Origin: Maribacter sp.
GTDB taxonomy: Bacteria; Bacteroidota; Bacteroidia; Flavobacteriales; Flavobacteriaceae
DNA: 16,731 nt
Assembly: GCA_018679695.1 (NCBI GenBank)
Contig: JAHHKH010000012.1
Span: 1-16,731, forward strand
Reading direction: 5' to 3'
Part shown: piece by piece, positions 6,609-13,632 of the stretch
How the letters are laid out: each line of letters begins with the position of its first letter
Position numbering within the stretch: the stretch's first letter is position 1
The notes under the pieces: model-generated
Told to the model about the DNA's origin: nothing
Database searches by the model: none
What the model saw: only the letters and a program-made list of their open reading frames with translations
Position numbers and translations under genes: made by a program

Positions 6609-7376
6609 ATGAAAAAACTTTTTAAATACTTTTTGAATTCATTACCACGACCTTTACTTATTAAACTAAGTTATTGGATCAGGCCATTAATGGCTGTTTG
6701 GTTAAAAGGGACTGAATATACTGATCCTATTGATGGTAAAAGCTTCAGAACCTTTTTACCTTATGGTTATGTAAACCCACGCGATAATGTACTTTCACCT
6801 TCTACCCTCTCATTGGAACGCCACAGGCTATTATGGTTGTTTCTACAAAGCAATACTAATTTTTTCACCGCCAGCCTAAAGGTATTGCATTTTGCTCCCG
6901 AGCAGGCATTCTATAAGAGGTTCAGGGGCCTAGACAATCTGGAGTATACTACGACCGACTTGAATTCACCCTTGGCAGATGTAGAAGCCGATATCTGTAA
7001 TTTACCATTTAAGGATAACTCTTATGATGTTATTCTCTGTAATCATGTACTCGAACATATACCTGACGACCGTAAAGCTATGCAAGAACTTTTTCGTGTT
7101 CTTAAGCCTGGGGGTTGGGGCATTTTTCAAATTCCGCAAGATTTAAATAGAGCCATAACTTTTGAAGACAATTCTATTACAGATCGGAAAGAACGTGCGG
7201 CCATTTTTGGTCAATATGACCATGTTCGCATTTATGGCAGGGATTATTTCGATAAACTAAGGAAAGTTGGTTTTAATGTGGAGGAGGTAAATTTTGCTGC
7301 AAACCTAACAAAAGAAGAAATCGATAGGTACAGATTAGCAACCAAGGAAATTATTCCTCTGGTAAGAAAAGTTTAA
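6609..7376 (+). CDS. class I SAM-dependent methyltransferase (Methyltransf_11-like)
   Basis: This 255-residue protein has the methyltransferase core in its centre. The SAM-binding motif I is atypical: V-L-H-F-A-P-E-Q-A (92-100) takes the place of the usual D-x-G-x-G. It is followed by Y-x-x-x-D-L (113-118), an acidic motif A-D-I-C-N-L-P-F (127-134), S-Y-D-V-I-L-C-N-H-V-L-E-H-I-P-D-D (138-154) and L-K-P-G-G-W-G (165-171). The first ~65 residues are basic and partly hydrophobic and may bind a membrane surface or the substrate. The target molecule is unknown. The H-F-A-P-E variant occurs in methyltransferases found near polysaccharide genes, but that context is absent here. It may be co-transcribed with map through the REP-like element. 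Its TAA overlaps the stop of the convergent apbE gene. Confidence 0.8.
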   Translation: MKKLFKYFLNSLPRPLLIKLSYWIRPLMAVWLKGTEYTDPIDGKSFRTFLPYGYVNPRDNVLSPSTLSLERHRLLWLFLQSNTNFFTASLKVLHFAPEQAFYKRFRGLDNLEYTTTDLNSPLADVEADICNLPFKDNSYDVILCNHVLEHIPDDRKAMQELFRVLKPGGWGIFQIPQDLNRAITFEDNSITDRKERAAIFGQYDHVRIYGRDYFDKLRKVGFNVEEVNFAANLTKEEIDRYRLATKEIIPLVRKV

Positions 7377-8404
7377 TCCAGCACCCCATTTTTAAATCCT
7401 TCGGTCATAAATTCCTTGGTATGACCGTTCTCATCCAAATAGATTATATAGGCTTCCAGTTCATTTTGACTTGATAGAAAGTTCAAGGTCTGATCCAAGT
7501 CCATAGCCATAAAAGCCGTTGCATAGGCATCAGCCACTGCACATGAATTTGCCAGCACGGTTACGCCCAAGGTATTTGCATTTTTGGTATACCCGGTTTT
7601 AGGGTCAATAGTATGCACATATTTTCTTCCTGTAATTGAATCTAACCTAAACTTTCTATAATTCCCAGAAGAGGCCAAAGCTTTATTCTTTAGCTCTATC
7701 AAAATCTTCAATTTTCGACCTTCTTCGACCTGCGGGTCATCGATTCCAACAACCCATGGTTTTTGTTTTATTTGATTTATCCCCTTACCCACAAGTTCCC
7801 CTCCTACTTCCAACAGGTAATCCTCAATTCCTTTTTCATCCATCATTATGGCCAAACGATCAACTGCATAGCCCTTGGCTATAGCATTAAAATCTAAATA
7901 AATATTAGGCACTTTCTTCACTATCTGGTTCTTGTCATTCAATTTCACCTTGTCCATGCCAACGAATTGCATTAGGCTATCGACCTTCGTACTATCCAAT
8001 AAAACAAGATTCCCTGGGCCAAATCCCCAGGCGTTTACCAAAGTACCTACGGTCGGATCAAAATATCCATCGGTCGTTTTATAAATTCCCTTGGAGAGTT
8101 CAAAGACCTCTTTGAACATATGGTCAACGGCAAAATCGGCTTTTCCTTGATTGATTTTTGAAATATCGGAAGTAGGAATATAAGTAGATAAGGACTGGTT
8201 CACGGCCTCAAAAACGGAATCAATTGATTGTTGGAAATCCAGTTCTTTGTTGGACAAATAGGTAATATTATAAGAAGTACCTAAAGCGCCACCCGAATTG
8301 GAATTCTTAATATATTGTTCTGGGCCCATTTTACAGGAAGCCAAAAAACCGACCAATAGGAGCAAAAAGAAGTGATACAGTTTAAATCTCAATAAGTCCA
8401 TCAT
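7373..8404 (-). CDS. apbE: FAD:protein FMN transferase lipoprotein
   Basis: It transfers FMN from FAD to threonine residues of exported or periplasm-facing flavoproteins, by family knowledge NqrB and NqrC. The 343-residue product starts with a lipoprotein signal ending L-A-S-C (C24), placing it on the periplasmic side. ApbE motifs visible are G-T-S-Y-N-I-T-Y (42-49), G-Y-F-D-P-T-V-G-T-L-V-N-A-W-G-F-G (113-129), D-F-N-A-I-A-K-G-Y-A-V-D (171-182), L-E-V-G-G-E-L (198-204), A-S-S-G-N-Y-R (244-250), H-T-I-D-P-K-T-G-Y (264-272) and the metal-site region A-D-A-Y-A-T-A (291-297). Starts at 8401 (ATG), 8404 (ATG) and 8410 (TTG) are all possible. A GAGGA with suitable spacing favours the TTG, but I keep the first ATG. 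The start overlaps the end of the preceding 118-residue gene, suggesting translational coupling. Confidence 0.93.
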   Translation of the reverse strand: MMDLLRFKLYHFFLLLLVGFLASCKMGPEQYIKNSNSGGALGTSYNITYLSNKELDFQQSIDSVFEAVNQSLSTYIPTSDISKINQGKADFAVDHMFKEVFELSKGIYKTTDGYFDPTVGTLVNAWGFGPGNLVLLDSTKVDSLMQFVGMDKVKLNDKNQIVKKVPNIYLDFNAIAKGYAVDRLAIMMDEKGIEDYLLEVGGELVGKGINQIKQKPWVVGIDDPQVEEGRKLKILIELKNKALASSGNYRKFRLDSITGRKYVHTIDPKTGYTKNANTLGVTVLANSCAVADAYATAFMAMDLDQTLNFLSSQNELEAYIIYLDENGHTKEFMTEGFKNGVLD

Positions 8405-8738
8405 AATCAACTATATATTCCTCATTTAAAAAAACAGGTAAATTCTGGTCAGTCGAATTATATATGCCAACACCCGCGTAGTACATTTTACCCTCATGCT
8501 TGTCAGCGTGATCTTTCATTCTTGACATGAAATCAATATCATACTTTTTTGGATCCTGGGGAAAAACAATATTACGAACAACAATAAAATGGAGCTGTTT
8601 ATCTTTTAAACAGACAAATTGGGGATTTTTTTTCGGTTTACTATTCACCCCCATGAATTCATAACCCTCAGCTTCGAGTTGTCTTCCTACAATATTCATA
8701 GCAAGATTATGTAGTTCCTGTTCTGTGAGAGGCTTCAT
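8382..8738 (-). CDS. small protein between nqrF and apbE (118 residues, function unknown)
   Basis: The product starts MKPLTEQELHNLAMNIVG and has no signal peptide or membrane segment, so it is cytosolic. It shows mixed alpha/beta composition with K-K-N-P-Q-F-V-C-L-K (around 36-45), a beta stretch L-H-F-I-V-V-R and the ending E-E-Y-I-V-D-Y-D-G-L-I-E-I. I recall similar flavobacterial proteins being labelled as NQR subunit F, but it has no [2Fe-2S] cysteine cluster (its cysteine is isolated), no FAD motif and no NADH motif, so that label would be wrong. It lies just beyond the nqrA-F terminator and its end overlaps the start of apbE by about 20 bases, so it probably works with ApbE or NQR assembly (inference). 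ATG 8738 was preferred over the upstream in-frame start because the sequence before it reads like non-coding leader. Confidence 0.75.
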   Translation of the reverse strand: MKPLTEQELHNLAMNIVGRQLEAEGYEFMGVNSKPKKNPQFVCLKDKQLHFIVVRNIVFPQDPKKYDIDFMSRMKDHADKHEGKMYYAGVGIYNSTDQNLPVFLNEEYIVDYDGLIEI

Positions 8739-8745
8739 TTTAGTC

Positions 8746-8753
8746 GAAATATA
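8746..8753 (-). promoter_or_regulatory. possible -7 promoter box (TATATTTC) for the small gene and apbE
   Basis: On the minus strand TATATTTC matches seven of eight TAnnTTTG positions, 7 bases before ATG 8738. It follows the nqr terminator, where a new promoter would be expected. No good -33 element is seen, so it is weak evidence. Confidence 0.3.
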
Positions 8754-8798
8754 TGTTTTTAGCTTTACTTGGTTTACACATTCCAATAAAGAGGTACA

Positions 8799-8830
8799 AA
8801 AAAAACCGATATGACAATATCGGTTTTTTT
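8799..8830. terminator. rho-independent terminator after nqrF (bidirectional)
   Basis: The 14-base arms are perfectly complementary (A7-CCGATAT and ATATCGG-T7) around a GACA loop. Read on the minus strand it lies about 50 bases after the nqrF stop and ends in a U-run of 8, so it closes the nqrA-F transcript. The small gene and apbE therefore depend on readthrough or on their own promoter. Confidence 0.9.
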
Positions 8831-8878
8831 GGTTTTCATAATATCATTCTGCATTTAACTGTATATTCCATGAAAAGC

Positions 8879-10186
8879 TTATCCACCAAAATCATCGAAA
8901 CGGATATGCTCATCTGGAATACCATAATCCTCACCCATTTTCTGAACGGCTTTATTCATCAATGGTGGACCACAAAAATACAGTTCAATATCTTCAGGGG
9001 ATTCATGCTTACTTAGGTAATTATCAATCACACAATTATGAATGAATCCAACGAAACCATCCCCAGGGGCATCTATATCGGCTTTCACCTTCCAATTATC
9101 CTCTTCCATAGGCTCAGATAGTGCCAAATAGAATTTGAAATTAGGAAATTCCTTCTCTAATTGATAAAAGTGATCCAAGTAGAACAATTCCCTTTTAGAA
9201 CGTCCTCCGTACCAGTAAGTTACTTTACGTTTGGTCTTTAGCGTTTTGAACAAATGATATAAATGCGAACGCATAGGGGCCATTCCGGCACCACCTCCTA
9301 CATACAACATTTCAGATTCAGATTCGTTGATAAAAAATTCGCCATAAGGTCCTGAAATAACAACTTTATCTCCTGGTTTTTTAGCAAAGATATAGGATGA
9401 TGCAACACCAGGATTTACATCCATCCATCCATTTTTTGACCTATCCCAAGGTGGGGTGGCAATACGCACATTCAACATTATTTCTCTCCCTTCTGCTGGG
9501 AAAGAAGCCATGGAATATGCCCTTTCAACGGTCTCAGGATTTTTCATTACCAATGGCCAAAGATTGAACTTATCCCATTCGGTTTTGAATTTGTCTGGAG
9601 ATTCGTGTTCCTCTGGGTGTGCGGTAATATCAATGTCCGAATATTTGATTTCGCATGGTGGAATCTCAATCTGGATATATCCTCCAGCCTTATACCCCAT
9701 ATCATCTGGAATCTCAACAACAAATTCCTTGATGAAAGAAGCTACATTGTAATTACGTACTACAGTACCTTCCCATTTCTTGATACCGAAAACTTCTTCA
9801 GGTATGGTAATCTCCATATCCTGTTTAACTTTCACCTGACAGGCCAAACGCGCCCCTTCATTTAATTCCCTTTTCGAAAAATGGGGAGTTTCGGTAGGTA
9901 AGGCTTCTCCTCCACCTGCTAATACATGACACTCGCATTGTATACACGTACCACCACCCCCGCATGCCGAAGGCAGAAATATTTTTTGGTTACCCAATGT
10001 TGAAAGTAAAGAACCCCCAGATCCAACTTCAACTTTCTTTTCCCCGTTTATGGTTATTGTAACCGGACCCGATGGCGATAGTTTTTCTTTAGTGAACAAC
10101 AAAAGAGCCACTAAAGCCAATAATAAAATCAGGAATGATATTACCGTAATCAAAATTGTTCCGCCTGTACTTGTTGCTAAAATCAT
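8879..10186 (-). CDS. nqrF: Na+-translocating NADH:quinone reductase subunit F
   Basis: This is the electron entry subunit: it oxidises NADH through FAD and passes electrons to a [2Fe-2S] centre. The 435 residues comprise an N-terminal membrane helix (about 9-31), a ferredoxin-like domain with C75-x5-C81-x2-C84 and C116 as the iron-sulfur ligands, an FAD domain with R222-A-Y-S225, and an NADH-binding domain with G-G-G-A-G-M-A-P (297-304) and a late C-G-P-P motif (405-408). The length is slightly above the ~408 residues usual in Vibrio. It is the last gene of the nqr operon, starts 2 bases after nqrE, and is followed by a strong terminator. Confidence 0.97.
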   Translation of the reverse strand: MILATSTGGTILITVISFLILLLALVALLLFTKEKLSPSGPVTITINGEKKVEVGSGGSLLSTLGNQKIFLPSACGGGGTCIQCECHVLAGGGEALPTETPHFSKRELNEGARLACQVKVKQDMEITIPEEVFGIKKWEGTVVRNYNVASFIKEFVVEIPDDMGYKAGGYIQIEIPPCEIKYSDIDITAHPEEHESPDKFKTEWDKFNLWPLVMKNPETVERAYSMASFPAEGREIMLNVRIATPPWDRSKNGWMDVNPGVASSYIFAKKPGDKVVISGPYGEFFINESESEMLYVGGGAGMAPMRSHLYHLFKTLKTKRKVTYWYGGRSKRELFYLDHFYQLEKEFPNFKFYLALSEPMEEDNWKVKADIDAPGDGFVGFIHNCVIDNYLSKHESPEDIELYFCGPPLMNKAVQKMGEDYGIPDEHIRFDDFGG

Positions 10187-10188
10187 TT

Positions 10189-10932
10189 TTACTTGTTTAT
10201 AGCGTCATTATATGAGATCTCTTTTTCATCAATCTCTTCTTTATTTTCCTTTTTCTCAATTTTCTCAATCTTCTCGGCAGTTGTTTTTTCTTCGACTGGC
10301 ACCGCCTCGTCCCCGCCGGTCAACATACCCCCAAAACTTTGGAAACCTATTCCCATTAAACCGGTTATGATAAAAGTGATCCCTAGTCCCCGCAAAGGTG
10401 CAGGTACATTTGAATATCTTATTTTCTCCCTGATAGCGGCAATGGCCAAAATGGCCAAGAACCATCCTATTCCTGAACTTACACCGTAATTTAAGGCCAA
10501 GCCCAATGAAGCAATTTCCCTAGATTGCATAAACAGAGATCCCCCCAAAATTGCACAGTTAACAGCTATCAAGGGCAGAAATATGCCCAGGGAGTTATAA
10601 AGTGCCGGTGAAAATTTCTCTACAACGATTTCAACTAGCTGTACCATCGTTGCAATGGTCGCAATAAAAAGAATGAATGATAAAAAACCAAGGTTATAAT
10701 CGGCATATTCGGGACCCAACCAAGCCAGGGCGCCATCGCGCAACAGATACTGATCTAACAACCAATTCAAAGGAACGGTCACCGCCAAAACAAAAATTAC
10801 GGCTGCCCCTAAACCTACCGCAGTAGCAACTTTCTTGGATACTGCCAAATAGGAACACATACCCAAAAACACGGCAAATACCATATTATCTATGAAAATG
10901 GATCTAAAAAATAATTCTATATGTTCTAACAT
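10189..10932 (-). CDS. nqrE: Na+-translocating NADH:quinone reductase subunit E, with charged C-terminal extension
   Basis: This integral membrane subunit has about six helices and pairs with NqrD. By family knowledge the two hold a [2Fe-2S] centre inside the membrane. The expected cysteines are present at C26 (L-G-M-C-S-Y) and C126 (V-N-C-A-I-L-G-G). The conserved core ends near residue 203. Residues ~208-247 form an additional tail rich in Lys and Glu with no hydrophobic segment, making the protein 247 residues against about 200 for Vibrio NqrE. The tail is probably cytosolic or membrane-surface and disordered or coiled. It lies 21 bases downstream of nqrD, the widest gap inside the operon. 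Confidence 0.95.
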   Translation of the reverse strand: MLEHIELFFRSIFIDNMVFAVFLGMCSYLAVSKKVATAVGLGAAVIFVLAVTVPLNWLLDQYLLRDGALAWLGPEYADYNLGFLSFILFIATIATMVQLVEIVVEKFSPALYNSLGIFLPLIAVNCAILGGSLFMQSREIASLGLALNYGVSSGIGWFLAILAIAAIREKIRYSNVPAPLRGLGITFIITGLMGIGFQSFGGMLTGGDEAVPVEEKTTAEKIEKIEKKENKEEIDEKEISYNDAINK

Positions 10933-10953
10933 AATATTGTCTTTATATAACTT

Positions 10954-11601
10954 TTAGTTGTCCTCAATCAGTGCCTTGTTTCGCGAGCGTTGAACCCATA
11001 TGATAATGCCCACAACAATCAGTGCTGCTGGAGGAATGATCATGAATCCATTGTTTTCATAACCCGTGGAATACAATCCGGTTTTTGAAATAGGATCCCC
11101 CAATACTGGGAAACCGAACAAAGTACCGGAACCCAATAGTTCTCTAAAAAAACCTACAATTATTAAAATGACACCGTATCCAAGAGCATTTCCAATCCCG
11201 TCTAGAAAGGATTTCCATGGGCCATTACCCAAAGCAAAGGCCTCAAAACGACCCATAATAATACAGTTGGTAATAATCAATCCTACAAATACCGAAAGGG
11301 TTTTGCTCAATTCATAGGCAAAAGCCTTTAGCACCTGATCTACGATTATCACCAATGTGGCGACCACAATAAGCTGTACGATAATCCTAATTTTCGATGG
11401 AATTACATTTCGCAATACCGATATAACCACATTTCCAATACCTAATACAAAAAGTACTGATATGGCCATAACAACTGAAGCCTTTAACTCCGCAGTTATC
11501 GCTAAGGCCGAACAGATACCCAATACCTGAATGGTAATAGGATTGTTATCCGCCAGCGGATCTAAAATTAAGCTTGCATCTTTTTTTGTAAGTAGTGCCA
11601 T
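10954..11601 (-). CDS. nqrD: Na+-translocating NADH:quinone reductase subunit D
   Basis: This 215-residue integral membrane subunit is a homologue of NqrE, with about six hydrophobic segments. The two cysteines expected to ligate the intramembrane iron-sulfur centre with NqrE are C30 (L-G-I-C-S-A) and C113 (T-N-C-I-I-M-G-R). G-R-F-E-A-F-A (117-123) and F-F-R-E-L-L-G-S-G-T (151-160) are family motifs. The start follows the nqrC stop after a single base, so translation of the two is likely coupled. The length is normal. Confidence 0.96.
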   Translation of the reverse strand: MALLTKKDASLILDPLADNNPITIQVLGICSALAITAELKASVVMAISVLFVLGIGNVVISVLRNVIPSKIRIIVQLIVVATLVIIVDQVLKAFAYELSKTLSVFVGLIITNCIIMGRFEAFALGNGPWKSFLDGIGNALGYGVILIIVGFFRELLGSGTLFGFPVLGDPISKTGLYSTGYENNGFMIIPPAALIVVGIIIWVQRSRNKALIEDN

Positions 11602-11602
11602 T

Positions 11603-12352
11603 TTATTTAACTCTAATCGTTTCTAAATAATCCTTATAAAGATTTACGCTTTCGCTTATCATAGCCGAAACACCGTTACCTGTTATGGTAGCGCCGGCAA
11701 GCGCATCAACTTCATTATCATCCTTTATTTTGTTCAGTGGGTCATTATTTCCTTTGGCAACTGCAATGCCGGCGTACTTTGTTCCTTCCAAAATAGACTC
11801 TCCTGTAAAATCATCCATAAAGTAGCGCTGCTTAATATTGGCGCCAAGACCAGGGGTTTCTGCAGCATGATCAAAATATACACCTTGAACCACCATATTC
11901 TCATCCAAGGCTATAAAACCCCAAATAGCATCCCAAAGTCCTTTTCCACGCATTGGGATGATGTAAAATTTACTTCCATTCTTATCACCGATGAACAAGG
12001 GTAATTTTCTTGTTTGCCCATTTTTAGCTGCGGTTGCCTGCTTTTTAAGATCTATTAAATAGGCCTGGTCATCCTGTGTGATTTCATCACCCTCAATAAC
12101 CAGTTGTTCCTTAATATACTTTGAAAATTCCCCTGCTACCTGATCGGTCGGAATAAAACTTACACTACCTTCCCCTTTATTTTGATTAATGCCCATCGCA
12201 TAAAGAATGTTCTGTTGTTTTTCCAACCTTTCGTTTTCTTTGATCTTATCACTCAAAGAAGATGCTAAAAAGGCCAAAACGGTACCTACAACGGCAACCA
12301 TAATAGTTGCAAAGAGTACTGTATAACTGTTCTTTTCTGTATTGATTGCCAT
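11603..12352 (-). CDS. nqrC: Na+-translocating NADH:quinone reductase subunit C (covalent FMN subunit)
   Basis: This 249-residue subunit has one N-terminal membrane helix (about 12-32) and a periplasmic FMN domain. ApbE attaches FMN to the threonine of the motif D216-A-L-A-G-A-T222, which is intact here. Other conserved stretches are G-K-G-L-W-D-A-I-W-G-F (136-146), E-T-P-G-L-G-A (165-171) and I-K-Q-R-Y-F (173-178). It starts 2 bases after nqrB and ends 1 base before nqrD. apbE, encoded downstream of the operon, is the expected maturation enzyme. Confidence 0.97.
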   Translation of the reverse strand: MAINTEKNSYTVLFATIMVAVVGTVLAFLASSLSDKIKENERLEKQQNILYAMGINQNKGEGSVSFIPTDQVAGEFSKYIKEQLVIEGDEITQDDQAYLIDLKKQATAAKNGQTRKLPLFIGDKNGSKFYIIPMRGKGLWDAIWGFIALDENMVVQGVYFDHAAETPGLGANIKQRYFMDDFTGESILEGTKYAGIAVAKGNNDPLNKIKDDNEVDALAGATITGNGVSAMISESVNLYKDYLETIRVK

Positions 12353-12354
12353 GA

Positions 12355-13629
12355 TTAAACTGTTTCTGCTTTTAATTCTTCTGTTTTACTATCCGAATCC
12401 TTTGGTAAAATGGTGGCACTCTTAAGCCGTTTCAATCGTTTCTTGATATTGCCCTTAAGTACGTAATGATCTATGGTAGGTGCAAATACATTCATTAATA
12501 AAATGGCCAAGAACACCCCTTCTGGGTAAGCAGGGTTGAAAACACGGATCATTACTGATATAAATCCTATCAAGAATCCATAAATCCATTTTCCTCTATT
12601 GGTTTGGGAACCTGTTACTGGATCGGTCGCCATATAAACAATACCAAAGGCCAGACCACCAACTATCAAATGTTTCCAATAATCAAAACTCATGAGTCCG
12701 TAAAACTTACTTGTCTCAGCAATGATTCCTGCATCAACAATGACATTGAATATTAATCCCATGACCAAAGAACCTATTACAGCACTCAACATAATTCTCC
12801 AACTGGCTATTTTACTGAATACCAAGAACAAACCTCCCAAGAGAATCAAAAAGGCCGATGTTTCACCTACGGAGCCCGGAATAAAACCAAAAAACATATC
12901 CGAAACTGAATATGTAAATTCATCTGCATTATTCTGTGCCAAATATCCTAAAATCGTTTCTCCAGAAATAGCATCTGCCGTTCCAGCCCTTTCAACCGCT
13001 TCATGTACCCAAACCTTATCCCCACTCATCCATGTTGGATAAGCAAAAAATAAAAAGGCCCTAATGGTCAAGGCAGGATTTAAAATATTCATGCCCGTAC
13101 CACCAAATACTTCCTTACCTATCACCACTCCAAAAACGACTGCAACGGCCAACATCCATAAAGGTGTATCAATAGGGACAATCAATGGAACCAACATCCC
13201 GGTCACCAAATACCCCTCTTCGACCTCGTGCCCTTTTATGACGGCAAAAATGAACTCAACTAATAGACCAACTCCATATGAAACAGCAACTAGAGGTAAT
13301 ACCTTAATTATTCCTATCCAAAAATTATCCCATGTCAAAAAATGCTGTAATAAAGAAAATTCAGATGGAAAACCACTAATTGCCGAATAGTGTTGATAAC
13401 CTGCATTGAACATCGAGAATAACAAAACTGGAATCAACGCCATGATTACTGTATTCATGGCACGCTTTAAATCGTCGGCACCCCTTACATGGGAACCAGA
13501 ATGCGTGGTTTCATCGGGTGAGAACAAAAAGGTATGGAATGCGTTAAACGCAGGAGCCATTTTCTTGTCTCTATAGTGATGCTTTAGTATGTGTAATCTT
13601 TTCTTAAAAGTTAGTCTTTTATCACTCAT
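12355..13629 (-). CDS. nqrB: Na+-translocating NADH:quinone reductase subunit B (covalent FMN subunit)
   Basis: This is the large membrane subunit, 424 residues with about ten helices, which carries a covalent FMN and riboflavin and contributes to the sodium pathway by family knowledge. Conserved features include G-G-T-G-M-N-I-L-N-P-A (176-186) and M-A-T-D-P-V-T (333-339). The flavinylation site is expected at T225 within D219-A-I-S-G-E-T225. It reads S-G-E-T where the family consensus is roughly S-G-A-T, with Asp, Ser, Gly and Thr kept. The C-terminus has a basic and then acidic tail (395-424). It starts 3 bases after nqrA. Confidence 0.96.
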   Translation of the reverse strand: MSDKRLTFKKRLHILKHHYRDKKMAPAFNAFHTFLFSPDETTHSGSHVRGADDLKRAMNTVIMALIPVLLFSMFNAGYQHYSAISGFPSEFSLLQHFLTWDNFWIGIIKVLPLVAVSYGVGLLVEFIFAVIKGHEVEEGYLVTGMLVPLIVPIDTPLWMLAVAVVFGVVIGKEVFGGTGMNILNPALTIRAFLFFAYPTWMSGDKVWVHEAVERAGTADAISGETILGYLAQNNADEFTYSVSDMFFGFIPGSVGETSAFLILLGGLFLVFSKIASWRIMLSAVIGSLVMGLIFNVIVDAGIIAETSKFYGLMSFDYWKHLIVGGLAFGIVYMATDPVTGSQTNRGKWIYGFLIGFISVMIRVFNPAYPEGVFLAILLMNVFAPTIDHYVLKGNIKKRLKRLKSATILPKDSDSKTEELKAETV

Positions 13630-13632
13630 CTT

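Noticed and set aside
8753..9016. 87-codon plus-strand open frame across the nqr terminator and the nqrF end
   Set aside because: It runs through a clear terminator hairpin and antisense to nqrF, with no recognisable protein features.
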